Shown piece by piece: positions 42,130-51,453 of a DNA stretch of 64,000 nt. The stretch's first letter is position 1, and every line of letters starts with the position of its first letter. The notes beneath the pieces are model-generated. The model searched no databases. It was not told the DNA's origin and saw nothing but the letters and a program-made list of their open reading frames with translations. The translations under genes and the position numbers were made by a program. The stretch is taken from assembly GCF_001553785.1 (NCBI RefSeq), contig NZ_LOJP01000001.1, positions 5,359,925 to 5,423,924 of the forward strand, written 5' to 3'. Source of the DNA: Actinoplanes sp. TFC3. Lineage in GTDB: Bacteria > Actinomycetota > Actinomycetes > Mycobacteriales > Micromonosporaceae.

Positions 42130-44562
42130 ATGGCCACCGCATTCGCCGATCAGTTGAGGGCTCTCTCCGACGAGGCTCTGGGCGCGCTCATCCAGTTGCG
42201 CCCCGATCTTGTCGTGCCCGTACCCGCCGACGTGTCCGCTCTCGCCGTGCGGGCTCAATCCCGCGGCTCGGTAGCTCGCTGCCTCGATGCCCTGGACGAG
42301 TTCACCCTCGCCGTGCTCGATGCCGCCCGGCTGAGCCGGTCGGAGCAAACCGCGTTGACCTCGCTCTCCGCGATTATCGAGCTCACCGCGGGCATTGACC
42401 CCGAAGAGGTACGAACAGGGCTCGGCCGCCTACGCGCCCGTTTCCTGCTGTACGGCCCCGACGACGCGTTGCACGTGGTGGGCACGGTCGACGAGGTCAC
42501 CTCCCCCTACCCGGCCGGTCTCGGGCGCCCCGCGGACTACCTGGATGCCCAGGCGGCAGCTCTTTGTGCGGACAAGGCCAAGCTTCGCCGTACGGTCATG
42601 GCTGCCCCCGCCGGCGCCCGCGCAATCCTGGACCGGCTCGCCGCAGGTCCCCCGGTCGGCGCGCTCGCCGCCGGCGGCAAAGTCGCCGAGCCGGTGCAGT
42701 GGCTGATCGACAACCACATGCTGGTCCCGGTTTCCGAGGTGGGCCGTGCGCCCCGCGCCGACGGTGAGCTGGTCGAGCTGCCGCGTGAGATCGGTCTGCT
42801 GCTGCGCCGCGACGAGGGTCCGCTGGGTGAGTTGCGCCCGCACCCGCCCGCACCGCCGGGCGTGCAGCGCGATCCCAAGCCGGTCGACTCGGCCGGGGCC
42901 GGTCAGGTCATGGAGGCCGTGCGCAACACCGAGATGCTGCTGGACGCGCTCGCGGTAGAGCCGGCCATCGGGTTGAAGACCGGAGGTTTGGGCGTACGGG
43001 ATCTCAAGCGTCTCAGCCGTGCCGTGAACCTCGACGAACCGTCGACCGCGCTGCTGATCGAGGTTGCGCATGCGTCCGGGCTGCTGGGCGAGACCGATGT
43101 CAGCGGCACCGGCCGGGGTGTGACGACCAGCCGGGCCGGTGGCGCCGCGGACGAGATTTTTCTGCCCACCGGAGCTTATGACCTGTGGCGGGCGCTGAGC
43201 ATCGCCCAGCGCTGGGAAGCCCTGGCCAACTCGTGGCTGGCCATGACCCGTCAGCCCAGCTTGATCGGCCAGCGCGACGACCGGGACCGCCCGGTCAACG
43301 TGCTGGCTCCCGATGCCGAACGTGCCGGCGCGCCGCAGGCCCGGCGGGAGGTGCTGGCGGTGCTGACCGATTTGCCTCCGGGCACCGCGCCGAAGACCGA
43401 TGACGTACTCGGGCTGCTGTCGTGGCAGGCGCCGCGCCGCGCGCGAGGTCGCGAGCAGGCGCATCGTGACGCTCTGAGCGGGGCCGCGACGTTGGGCGTG
43501 ACGGGATTGGGGGCGCTTACCTCGTACGGGAAATTGCTGCAAACCGGCACCGAACCCGACGACCAGGACCCGCTCGGCACCGGGCCGGACGGCGGCCGCG
43601 TGCCCGGCGCCTCCGAAGCCGTGCGCGCCCTCGACGCGCTGCTGCCCGCTCCCGTCGACCACGTGCTCGTGCAGGCCGACCTGTCAGTGGTGGTGCCCGG
43701 TCCTCCGGAGCCCGAACTCGCCGCCGAGCTGGAGGCTGTCGCCGAGCTGGAGTCCGCCGGCGGGGCCAGCGTGCACCGGGTCACCGCGGCCAGCGTGCGC
43801 CGGGCGCTCGACGTCGGGTACGCCGCCGCCGACCTGCACGCCCTGTTCCAGCGCCGTTCGCGCACCCCGATCCCGCAGGCGCTGACCTACCTGATCGACG
43901 ACGCCGCCCGTAAGCACGGCGGTCTGCGCACCGGTTCGGCCGGTTCCTACCTGCGCAGCGACGACGAGGCCCTGGTCGCCGAGGTGCTGGTCGACAAGCG
44001 TCTGCAGTCGCTGGTCCTGCGCCGACTGGCCCCTACAGTGCTGGTCAGCCCGCTGCAGCTGTCCCGGTTGCTGGGGGTCCTGCGCGATTGCGGGTACGCC
44101 CCGGTGGCCGAGGACGCGGTGGGCGCGGCGGTGCTCAGCCGGCCGAAGGTTCGGCGCGCTCCCACCCGTACCCCCGTATCGGCTCGGCTGGGCGACCAGG
44201 GCGGACCCCCCTTGCTGGCTGGACCACGACTGGCCGGGGTGGTTGAACAGATCCGCCGTGGCGATCTGGCCACCCGCGCGGCCCGGCGTGCCCCGGTCAC
44301 CGTGCGTGCGGCCAACGGGCAGAGCGTCCCCGGGCTGACCTCCGTGCAAGCTCATACGCAGGCCATGGCGGTGTTGCAGCAGGCTGTGCGCGACAAGGCG
44401 CGGGTCTGGATCGGCTACGTGGACTCGCACGGCGCCACCCTGTCGCGGCTGGTGCGCCCGGTGTCGCTGAGCGCCGGCTATCTGCGCGCCGAGGACGAAC
44501 GCACTGAGACCTCGCACACGTTCGCCCTGCACCGGGTGACCGCGGCTGTGCTGGAGGAATAG
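42130..44562 (+). CDS. Helicase-associated protein (XPB partner, Rv0862c-like)
   Basis: Long Ala/Leu/Arg-rich protein of about 810 residues. The helicase_C_3/XPB-Ssl2-like core includes VHRVTAASVRRALDVGYAAA, DLHALFQRRSRTPIPQALTY and LRRLAPTVLVSPLQ. The C-terminal part (AVRDKARVWIGYVDSHGATL) is WYL-like. In mycobacteria the same pair stands next to XPB. It likely helps the helicase load or choose DNA; this is inference. ATG 42130 is preferred to open sequence further upstream. Confidence 0.8.
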   Translation: MATAFADQLRALSDEALGALIQLRPDLVVPVPADVSALAVRAQSRGSVARCLDALDEFTLAVLDAARLSRSEQTALTSLSAIIELTAGIDPEEVRTGLGRLRARFLLYGPDDALHVVGTVDEVTSPYPAGLGRPADYLDAQAAALCADKAKLRRTVMAAPAGARAILDRLAAGPPVGALAAGGKVAEPVQWLIDNHMLVPVSEVGRAPRADGELVELPREIGLLLRRDEGPLGELRPHPPAPPGVQRDPKPVDSAGAGQVMEAVRNTEMLLDALAVEPAIGLKTGGLGVRDLKRLSRAVNLDEPSTALLIEVAHASGLLGETDVSGTGRGVTTSRAGGAADEIFLPTGAYDLWRALSIAQRWEALANSWLAMTRQPSLIGQRDDRDRPVNVLAPDAERAGAPQARREVLAVLTDLPPGTAPKTDDVLGLLSWQAPRRARGREQAHRDALSGAATLGVTGLGALTSYGKLLQTGTEPDDQDPLGTGPDGGRVPGASEAVRALDALLPAPVDHVLVQADLSVVVPGPPEPELAAELEAVAELESAGGASVHRVTAASVRRALDVGYAAADLHALFQRRSRTPIPQALTYLIDDAARKHGGLRTGSAGSYLRSDDEALVAEVLVDKRLQSLVLRRLAPTVLVSPLQLSRLLGVLRDCGYAPVAEDAVGAAVLSRPKVRRAPTRTPVSARLGDQGGPPLLAGPRLAGVVEQIRRGDLATRAARRAPVTVRAANGQSVPGLTSVQAHTQAMAVLQQAVRDKARVWIGYVDSHGATLSRLVRPVSLSAGYLRAEDERTETSHTFALHRVTAAVLEE

Positions 44563-44624
44563 GGCGGGTTCGCCGGGGCGTGTCAGACTGGAGGGTCTTC
44601 TCAAATTCGTGGAAGGGCATCTTG

Positions 44625-46286
44625 GTGAGCGGCGGACCCCTGATCGTGCAGTCCGACAAGACCCTGTTGCTGGAGGTCGACCACCCCGATGCGCAGGCGT
44701 GCCGGATGGCCATCGCCCCGTTCGCGGAGCTGGAACGCTCCCCGGAACACGTGCACACCTACCGGCTGACCCCGCTGGGCCTGTGGAACGCCCGCGCGGC
44801 CGGCCACGACGCCGAGAGCGTGGTCGACTCGCTGATCAAGTTCTCCCGCTACCCGGTGCCGCACGCGCTGCTGGTCGACGTGGCCGAAACCATGGACCGC
44901 TACGGCCGCCTGCAGTTGGTCAACGACCCGTCGCACGGGCTCGTGCTGCGCGGACTCGACAAAATCGTGCTGGTCGAGGTGGCCAAGAGCAAGAAGCTGG
45001 CCGGCATGCTGGGGGCGCGCCTCGACGACGAGACGATCGTGGTGCACCCCTCCGAGCGGGGGCGGCTCAAGCAGGCGCTGCTCAAGCTGGGCTGGCCGGC
45101 CGAGGACCTGGCGGGCTACGTGGACGGCGAGGCGCACGAGATCTCGCTGGCCCAGGACGGCTGGACGCTGCGGTCGTACCAGCAGGAGGCCGTTGATGGT
45201 TTCTGGGCCGGCGGTTCGGGTGTGGTCGTCTTGCCCTGCGGGGCCGGAAAGACGCTGGTCGGGGCGGCCGCGATGGCCACCGCGCAGGCCACCACGCTGA
45301 TCCTGGTGACCAACACGGTGGCGGGCCGGCAGTGGAAGCGCGAACTCATCGCCCGCACCAGCCTCACCGAGGAAGAGATCGGTGAGTACTCCGGTGAGCG
45401 CAAGGAGATCCGCCCGGTCACCATCGCCACGTACCAGGTGCTGACCTCCCGCCGCGGCGGCGCCTTCACCCACCTGGACCTGTTCGGCGCCCGCGACTGG
45501 GGCCTGGTCATCTACGACGAGGTGCACCTGCTGCCCGCGCCGATCTTCCGGTTCACCGCTGATTTGCAGGCCCGCCGCCGCCTGGGCTTGACGGCGACGC
45601 TGGTGCGCGAGGACGGCCGGGAGGGAGACGTGTTCTCGCTGATCGGCCCCAAGCGCTACGACGCCCCGTGGAAGGACATCGAGGCGCAGGGCTGGATCGC
45701 CCCGGCTCAGTGCACCGAGGTCCGGGTCACCCTCACCGATGCCGAGCGGATGACGTACGCCGTGACCGAGGCCGAGGAGCGCTACCGCGTAGCAGCCACG
45801 GCTCGCACCAAGTTGCCTGTCGTCCGGGCGCTCGTCGAGAAGCACCCCGATGAGCAGGTGCTGGTGATCGGTGGCTACATCGAACAGCTACACCAACTCG
45901 GCGAATACCTGGGCGCCCCCATCGTGCAAGGCTCGACAACGAACAAGGAACGCGAGCGCCTGTTCGACGAGTTCCGATCGGGCCAACTCCGCACGCTGGT
46001 CATCTCGAAGGTCGGCAACTTCAGCATCGACCTCCCCGAGGCGGCGGTGGCGATCCAGGTCTCTGGAACGTTCGGCTCCCGCCAGGAGGAAGCCCAGCGC
46101 CTCGGCCGGGTCCTGCGCCCCAAGGCCGATGGCCGCCAGGCGCATTTCTACACGGTGGTGTCACGGGACACGATCGACACGGAGTACGCCGCGCACAGGC
46201 AGCGCTTCCTCGCTGAGCAGGGGTACGCGTACACCATTGTGGACGCTGATGACATTCTCGGGCCGGCGCTGCCTCAGGTGGATTGA
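44625..46286 (+). CDS. XPB/ERCC3-type DNA repair helicase
   Basis: Superfamily-2 helicase. Walker A LPCGAGKT and the DEVH box (LVIYDEVHLLPAPIF) are intact; later motifs include GLTATLVREDG, ISKVGNFSIDLPEAAVAIQV and QEEAQRLGRVLRPK. The N-terminal damage-recognition-like domain spans about 200 residues. Bacterial XPB unwinds DNA 3'-5' in repair. Start GTG 44625 has GGAAGGG upstream; the GTG at 44580 is weaker. It follows its partner gene by 62 bases in one operon. Confidence 0.92.
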   Translation: MSGGPLIVQSDKTLLLEVDHPDAQACRMAIAPFAELERSPEHVHTYRLTPLGLWNARAAGHDAESVVDSLIKFSRYPVPHALLVDVAETMDRYGRLQLVNDPSHGLVLRGLDKIVLVEVAKSKKLAGMLGARLDDETIVVHPSERGRLKQALLKLGWPAEDLAGYVDGEAHEISLAQDGWTLRSYQQEAVDGFWAGGSGVVVLPCGAGKTLVGAAAMATAQATTLILVTNTVAGRQWKRELIARTSLTEEEIGEYSGERKEIRPVTIATYQVLTSRRGGAFTHLDLFGARDWGLVIYDEVHLLPAPIFRFTADLQARRRLGLTATLVREDGREGDVFSLIGPKRYDAPWKDIEAQGWIAPAQCTEVRVTLTDAERMTYAVTEAEERYRVAATARTKLPVVRALVEKHPDEQVLVIGGYIEQLHQLGEYLGAPIVQGSTTNKERERLFDEFRSGQLRTLVISKVGNFSIDLPEAAVAIQVSGTFGSRQEEAQRLGRVLRPKADGRQAHFYTVVSRDTIDTEYAAHRQRFLAEQGYAYTIVDADDILGPALPQVD

Positions 46287-46325
46287 GCTCGGTTTTGGGT
46301 TGAGCCGGGCGGGCCGGAGCCGGGT

Positions 46326-47408
46326 TCAATCGGTTGGCTGCGGGGCGTCGGCGGTTTCGGTGGACCCCGGCGGGTCGACGGCGACTCCCTCGCCGGCCGT
46401 GCGGGCCGGATCTGCTGGGTCGACCGGGTCCGCTGGGTTGACCGGCGCTTCCGGTTCGACCGACACCACCGCGTCCGGCGGTACCACCGCAACGGGCTCC
46501 GCGCTTTCCCCGCGCCCGATCATGAGGGCCCCGCCAAGACAGCCGAGCAGCAGCACGACGGCCAGCGCGATTCCGCCGGCAAGCACCGCACCGAGCCAGG
46601 GCGGGCCACCCTGACCGCTCGTCGGGGGCGGCATCGGCGGACCGGCAACCGGCGGTATCGACGAGAACGAGCTGCGACCGGCGGCACCCGGCCCCCTGGG
46701 CGGAAACGGTCCCGGCCGACTTCGCGCGGAAGCCCTCCCGGCCCGATAGACATTCCCCTCGCCCGCAACCGAGCCAACCACCCGATCGGCCGGCGGCGGA
46801 ACAACAGGCGCAGCGGCCGGGGGCACGTAAGCCTCCGGCGTGGGAGGCGGCGGAGTAACCGACGCCGACGCGCTCCTGCCTACTGCAAACTGGACAGGCG
46901 GCACTACAGCGTCCGGTATGCAGGACGCAGGCGGCGCGGGCGACTCGGCAGCGTCCGGCGCAGGCGAAACCGGCGCGGAAGGCGAAACCGGCGGCGCAGG
47001 CGCAGAAACCGGCTTCACCTCAGCCGTAGCAGCCGACAACGCCGATACTGCCCCGGCCGGAACAGCCGAAGCATCAGGCGTAACCGCAGCCCGCCCGGAA
47101 AAGCGAGCCGCAGCCCCCGCAAAGATGGCCGCCCCGGCAGCCGCAGCCAAGGCCGGTTGCCGGCCGGTCTTGCCCAGGCCCGCTTCCTCATAGGCCGCCG
47201 CGGCGATCGCTTCCGGGCTGCCGAGGCGTTCGAGGATGTCCAGCAGCTCCGGCTCGCCGGCTTCGGGGTGGTCGGCACGTTCGTTGGCTACGTGGGCTTC
47301 GAGGTCGCGGACCAGTTCGCGGCGTTGGAGCACCGGGAGGTCGCGCAGGTGGTGCTCCAGCTCGTGCAGGTATTCGGCGACTAAGGTGTCGCATTTGTCG
47401 GTGCTCAT
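46326..47408 (-). CDS. HAAS-domain membrane protein with long Pro/Ala/Val-rich linker
   Basis: The N-terminal 85 residues carry a HAAS domain (LVAEYLHELEHHLRDLPVLQ ... LERLGSPEAIAAAAYEEAG), a PadR-associated module. A long disordered Pro/Ala/Ser segment follows, then one membrane helix (AVLAGGIALAVVLLLGCLGG) and an acidic Pro-rich outer tail. ATG 47408 overlaps the PadR stop as ATGA, so it is co-regulated by PadR. Function unknown; HAAS proteins often accompany PadR in stress or transport loci. Confidence 0.8.
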   Translation of the reverse strand: MSTDKCDTLVAEYLHELEHHLRDLPVLQRRELVRDLEAHVANERADHPEAGEPELLDILERLGSPEAIAAAAYEEAGLGKTGRQPALAAAAGAAIFAGAAARFSGRAAVTPDASAVPAGAVSALSAATAEVKPVSAPAPPVSPSAPVSPAPDAAESPAPPASCIPDAVVPPVQFAVGRSASASVTPPPPTPEAYVPPAAAPVVPPPADRVVGSVAGEGNVYRAGRASARSRPGPFPPRGPGAAGRSSFSSIPPVAGPPMPPPTSGQGGPPWLGAVLAGGIALAVVLLLGCLGGALMIGRGESAEPVAVVPPDAVVSVEPEAPVNPADPVDPADPARTAGEGVAVDPPGSTETADAPQPTD

Positions 47409-47746
47409 TGCTCACCGGTCCCTACGAGACGGTCGACGGTCTGGCGGAACGCGGTCCACTCGGTGCGGAAGTGCTCCAGCGCCGAGCGACCGTTCTCGGT
47501 CAGGGCGTAGTAGCGCCGCGGCGGTCCGGAGGGGGACTCGCTCCATTTGCTGTCCAGCCAGCCGGCTCGGCGCAGGCGGGACAGCAGCGGGTAGATCGTG
47601 CCTTCCGAGGCGGCCAGGTTGGGCTCATCGCCGAGCCGGCGCACGATCTCGGTGCCGTACCGGTCCTCGTCCTCGACCATGGCGAGCACGCAGAACTCGA
47701 GAGTTCCGCGTCGCAAGCCGGTCGAGAGCTGCGCCACATCCGCCAT
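47405..47746 (-). CDS. PadR-family transcriptional regulator
   Basis: A 113-residue PadR: winged helix (LRRGTLEFCVLAMVEDEDRY ... EGTIYPLLSRLRRAGWLDS) and the C-terminal dimer helix. ATG 47746 follows a leaderless-type promoter that overlaps a perfect 9-5-9 inverted repeat, so it likely represses itself and the HAAS gene. The inducer is unknown. Confidence 0.93.
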   Translation of the reverse strand: MADVAQLSTGLRRGTLEFCVLAMVEDEDRYGTEIVRRLGDEPNLAASEGTIYPLLSRLRRAGWLDSKWSESPSGPPRRYYALTENGRSALEHFRTEWTAFRQTVDRLVGTGEQ

Positions 47747-47753
47747 GCGGCAC

Positions 47754-47782
47754 ACGGTACCTTGCGCCACAAGGTACCTCAA
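47754..47782 (-). promoter_or_regulatory. PadR promoter with embedded operator
   Basis: Read leftward: TTGAGG (47782-47777), 17 bases, TACCGT (47759-47754), 7 bases, ATG 47746. The operator GGTACCTTG-CGCCA-CAAGGTACC (47756-47778) covers the spacer and both hexamer edges, so a bound PadR dimer would block RNA polymerase. Confidence 0.8.
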
Positions 47783-47822
47783 GGCCGCATCCACCAACCG
47801 CAAGGCGCCGGTGAAGCAACAG

Positions 47823-48734
47823 CTAGCGAACCGGCACCCGAGGCCCCAACTCCAGCAAATCCGCGAGCAGATCCCCATACTCGTCGAGGCGGTCAAGCAC
47901 CTCCCCCGCCGAGAACTGCCGCGCCTGAATCTCCCCCAGCGCCATAGCCTCGACCTCATCCCAGGTCATTGGCGTCGAGGCGGTAGGCGATTCCTGAGCG
48001 CGCAGCGAATACGGCGCCACCGTCGTCTTGGCCGCCGCGTTCTGGCTCCAGTCGATGAAAATCTTTCCCGGCCGGATCGCCTTTGCCATTTTGGCCGTGA
48101 TGGACCCGGGCACTTGCGCCGATAACTGCTCGGCCACCCGCTTGGCATAACCGGAAACAACGTCGGCGTCCTGCTTGCCAGAGATCGGCACGCAGAGCTG
48201 CATCCCTTTCTTTCCGGACGTTTTCGGGTACGCCCGCAGCCCGTCCTCGGCCAGTTGATCGCGCATCAGCATCGCGACCGCGCAGCATTCCCGCAGCCCG
48301 GCCGGCGCCCCCGGATCCAGGTCAACCACGAGCAGATCCGGCGCCTTACCCACTCTCCATTGCGGGGTGTGCAGCTCCAGCGAGGCCAGATTGGCAACCC
48401 AGACCAGGGTGGCCAACTCGTCCACCACAACAAAGTCGATCGTTTCTCGTGACTTCGTGGAACCCGGCACCGGCAGCTTTTCCAGCCGTACCCAGGAAGG
48501 GGTTCCTCCTGGCGCGTTCTTCTCGAAGAAATGGGCACCGGCCACCCCGTTGGGATAGCGGATCCGGGTCAGCGCCCGGCCCTGCAAGTGCGGCAGCAGC
48601 ACCGGGGCCACGCGCGTGTAGTAGTCGATGACCTCGCCCTTGGTGAACCCGGCTTCGGGGTACATCACCTTGTCGAGGTTGGACAGCTCGACGTCTCTTC
48701 CCTCGATCTGAACGGCGAAGCGACTAGGAGCCAC
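47823..48734 (-). CDS. ligD: LigD-type NHEJ polymerase (copy 2, next to Ku)
   Basis: Complete LigD polymerase module of 303 residues with catalytic VVDLDPG, KTSGKKGMQLCV and IFIDWSQN. It fills in ends bound by Ku. Its ATG overlaps the ligase gene by 11 bases, and Ku is divergent 1.1 kb away, so this is the NHEJ copy proper. It differs much from copy 1 at 17.1 kb (for example KTSGKK against KTSGGR). Confidence 0.92.
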   Translation of the reverse strand: MAPSRFAVQIEGRDVELSNLDKVMYPEAGFTKGEVIDYYTRVAPVLLPHLQGRALTRIRYPNGVAGAHFFEKNAPGGTPSWVRLEKLPVPGSTKSRETIDFVVVDELATLVWVANLASLELHTPQWRVGKAPDLLVVDLDPGAPAGLRECCAVAMLMRDQLAEDGLRAYPKTSGKKGMQLCVPISGKQDADVVSGYAKRVAEQLSAQVPGSITAKMAKAIRPGKIFIDWSQNAAAKTTVAPYSLRAQESPTASTPMTWDEVEAMALGEIQARQFSAGEVLDRLDEYGDLLADLLELGPRVPVR

Positions 48735-49677
48735 TGTCGTCCTCCTCCACGCATTCCTCGGGCGACTTGTCGGGGCGCAGCCGCAGGAAACGCGGGAATC
48801 GCAGCCGACCGTCCGGGGTCTTGTTGCCGTAACGCACCTCGACCACCAGATCCGGGCTTACCCAATGCGCGCCGCGAGCATCCTCCCTGGGCACGGCTCC
48901 GGCGGTGAACGGCGTTTGCTCGGTGACCAGCGGGGTGAGCGCGGACAGCAATTCACGCTCGGCCGCGGCTCCGATGCCCCCGCCGACCCGGCCGCGAAAA
49001 CGCAGCGTGCCGCCGGGTCCGGGCAATCCGACCAGCAATCCGCCGATTTTGCGCGCGCCGGGTCGCCAGCCGCCGATGACGTAGTCGCCGGTGCGGTCGA
49101 ATTTGACTTTGACCCAGTCCGGGGAGCGGGTGCCGGGCACGTACACCGATTCCAACCGCTTGGCGACCACACCTTCGAGGTTGTTCTCGCGGGCTGCCGC
49201 CTCGGTCGCGCTTCCATCCGGAAATACCGGGGGTACGGTCCAACGACCCATTCCCAGGTCCAGCTGTTCGAGAAGGGCGCGCCTCTGGACGTACGGTAGA
49301 TCAAGTAATGACCGGTCCCCCAGCCGCAGCAGGTCGAAAATCATGTAGGTCGCCGGAAGGCTCACCGCGAGCCGCGCCGCCTTACTGGTGTCCCGCACGT
49401 GCATGCGCTCGGCGAGCGAGGTGAACGACGGGCGGCCCAGCGCATTCAGCACCACCATTTCCCCGTCGAGCAGCGAGCCGGCCGGCAGCTCCAGGCTCGC
49501 AATTTCGGGGTAAGCGGCGGTGACCGCAGCGCCGGAGCGCGCCCACAGCCGGGGTGAATTGCCGTCGAAGGACGCCAGCACGCGCACGCCGTCCCACTTG
49601 AATTCGTAACTCCAGGCCGAGCCCAGCGGCAATCGGCCCGCGGTGGCGAGCATCGGCGACAAGGGAGCTCCCGGCAC
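48724..49677 (-). CDS. ligD: ATP-dependent DNA ligase (LigD ligase module)
   Basis: The ligase motif I with lysyl-AMP residue is in YEFKWDGVRVLASFDG. Further motifs include LLDGEMVVLNALGRPSFTSL, YMIFDLL, LEGVVAKRL and DWVKVKFDRTGDYVIGGW. The OB domain closes the protein. It seals ends in NHEJ with Ku and the polymerase. GTG 49677 is used; the ATG at 49653 is as likely. Nuclease (phosphoesterase) module is absent from the locus. Confidence 0.9.
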   Translation of the reverse strand: MPGAPLSPMLATAGRLPLGSAWSYEFKWDGVRVLASFDGNSPRLWARSGAAVTAAYPEIASLELPAGSLLDGEMVVLNALGRPSFTSLAERMHVRDTSKAARLAVSLPATYMIFDLLRLGDRSLLDLPYVQRRALLEQLDLGMGRWTVPPVFPDGSATEAAARENNLEGVVAKRLESVYVPGTRSPDWVKVKFDRTGDYVIGGWRPGARKIGGLLVGLPGPGGTLRFRGRVGGGIGAAAERELLSALTPLVTEQTPFTAGAVPREDARGAHWVSPDLVVEVRYGNKTPDGRLRFPRFLRLRPDKSPEECVEEDDSGS

Positions 49678-49824
49678 ATGATCACCATAGGCAGCCGCGT
49701 TCGTGTGAGCCGGAAAACCGGCAATGATCCACCCAGGGCGACAAAAGCACCATGACCTTACGCAACCGCCCCGCTGATGCCATCCTTGATCGAAGGGCAG
49801 CTCACAACGGGGTAGGAGGCCGCC

Positions 49825-50691
49825 ATGCGGGCGATTTGGAAGGGTGCGGTCTCGTTCGGCCTGGTGTCGATCGCCGTAAAGCTGTATTCCGCAACCGAGG
49901 AAAAGGACATCCGCTTCCATCAGGTGCACCGCACCGACGGCGGCCGGATCAAATATCAGCGCACCTGCTCGGTCGACGGTGAAGTGGTCAGCTACGACGA
50001 CATCGCCAAGGGATACGACATCGGCGGCGGTGAAATGGTGATCCTCACCGACGAGGATTTCGCCGACTTGCCGCTGACCACCTCGCGGGCGATCGATGTG
50101 CTGCAGTTCGTCCCCGCCGAGCAGATCGACCCGCTGCTGTTCGCCAAGGCCTACTACCTGGAACCCGAGGGCCAAGCCACCAAGCCGTACGTGCTGCTGC
50201 GCGACGCGCTCATCGAGTCCGACCGGGTCGCCGTGGTCAAGATCGCGCTGCGCCAGCGCGAACAGCTCGCCACCCTGCGGGTCCACGACGACGTGCTCGT
50301 GCTCAACACGATGCTCTGGCCCGACGAGGTCCGTACGCCCGACTTCGGTTTCCTGGACGACGACATCGAGACCCGCCCGGCCGAGCTGGCGATGGCCGGC
50401 TCGCTGATCGACTCGATGGCCGGCAGCTTCAAGCCCGACGAGTTCACCGACAACTACCGGGCGGCGCTGCAGGAGGTCATCGACGCCAAGGTCGAAGGCC
50501 GTGAGGTGGTGGCCCCGGAAGAGACCGAGGAGGCCCCCGCGGCCGCGGTGGACCTGATGGCCGCGCTGAAAGCCTCGGTTGAGCGGGCAAAGCAGGCCCG
50601 CGGCGAGGCGGCCCCGGCAAAGAAGGCAACCAAGAAGACGACGCCAGCGAAGGCCACACCGGCAAAGAAGGCGACCAAGAAGTCCGCGTGA
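49825..50691 (+). CDS. ku: Ku protein, NHEJ end-binding
   Basis: The full Ku core (WKGAVSFGLVSIAVKLYSAT, then FHQVHRTDGGRIKYQRTCSV) forms the ring that binds DNA ends and recruits LigD. A Lys/Ala/Thr-rich C-terminal tail (QARGEAAPAKKATKKTTPAK) of the histone-like sort is present, which in actinobacteria helps DNA binding. ATG 49825 has GGAGG six bases upstream. Divergent from the ligase/polymerase unit with 147 bases between. Confidence 0.95.
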   Translation: MRAIWKGAVSFGLVSIAVKLYSATEEKDIRFHQVHRTDGGRIKYQRTCSVDGEVVSYDDIAKGYDIGGGEMVILTDEDFADLPLTTSRAIDVLQFVPAEQIDPLLFAKAYYLEPEGQATKPYVLLRDALIESDRVAVVKIALRQREQLATLRVHDDVLVLNTMLWPDEVRTPDFGFLDDDIETRPAELAMAGSLIDSMAGSFKPDEFTDNYRAALQEVIDAKVEGREVVAPEETEEAPAAAVDLMAALKASVERAKQARGEAAPAKKATKKTTPAKATPAKKATKKSA

Positions 50692-50704
50692 TTGACTTGA
50701 TCCC

Positions 50705-51193
50705 GTGGCACTGACGTGGGACGAGTCTTATCTTGGCCGGGTACGCAGCAGCGTCGGGGACGCCGACACCCTGCTGTTCGTGGGGGCGCGTGGCGTGATC
50801 CTGGACGAGCAGAACAGGCTGTGCATGATCCAGCGCTCCGACAACCATCGCTGGGCCATCCCGGCCGGCGCGATGGAGCTGGGCGAAAGCATGGAGGAGT
50901 GCGCGATTCGTGAGGTGTGGGAGGAGACGGGACTGCGGGCGACCTCGCTGACCCCGTTCTCGTTCCACACAGCGCTGACGTATACCAACCAGTTCGGTCA
51001 CTCGTACCAGCAGATCCTGATGTCCTTCCGGATCCACACCTGGGAGGGTGAACTGCTGCGCCAGACCGAGGAGTCGGTGGACGCCGGCTTCTTCCCGCTG
51101 GACGCGCTACCCGGCGACAAATCCCCGGTGGTCGAGGAGACCCTGGCCGACCTGGCCTCCTTCGAAGCAACCGGACGCCTGGTGCTGAAATAG
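50705..51193 (+). CDS. NUDIX hydrolase
   Basis: The Nudix box G-x5-E-x7-R-E-x2-E-E-x-G is exact in GAMELGESMEECAIREVWEE and the following TGL. Sequence around the box (RSDNHRWAIPAG) is typical of ADP-ribose or dinucleotide hydrolases; the substrate is unknown. GTG 50705 lies 13 bases after the Ku stop, so the two may share a transcript. Confidence 0.9.
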   Translation: MALTWDESYLGRVRSSVGDADTLLFVGARGVILDEQNRLCMIQRSDNHRWAIPAGAMELGESMEECAIREVWEETGLRATSLTPFSFHTALTYTNQFGHSYQQILMSFRIHTWEGELLRQTEESVDAGFFPLDALPGDKSPVVEETLADLASFEATGRLVLK

Positions 51194-51427
51194 CGTTGCG
51201 CTGGCAGCGCGCTGGGCCACGGAATCGCTCAGCTGGGCGGTCCGGCGCTGGCGGGGCTTCTGATCGCCTCGGCCGAACTGTGGATCGGCATTCTTTGCGT
51301 TGCCGGTACGGCCACCCTGGCCCTCGCCTTGCCGGCAATTCGACGGTACGACGGCAAAGACGGGCCGGCCCGCAAGAAAGCGGCCGATGAAGCGTGGCAG
51401 GAACACGTCAGCGGCGCACGAACCTGA
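51194..51427 (+). pseudogene. C-terminal fragment of an MFS exporter
   Basis: The open frame after the NUDIX stop reads AGSALGHGIAQLGGPALAGL, then IASAELWIGILCVAGTATLA and ALPAIRRYDGKDG. This is the last helix pair and tail of EntS-like MFS exporters. Nothing of the first ten helices remains and there is no start codon with a ribosome site. Confidence 0.6.
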
Positions 51428-51443
51428 GCTCGTGCGCCGCTGA
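51408..51443. terminator. Bidirectional terminator, 14 bp stem
   Basis: TCAGCGGCGCACGA at 51408-51421 is perfectly complementary to TCGTGCGCCGCTGA at 51430-51443, around an 8-base loop. It includes the stop of the MFS fragment and faces the end of the DJ-1 gene. Confidence 0.85.
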
Positions 51444-51453
51444 ATGACAATCG

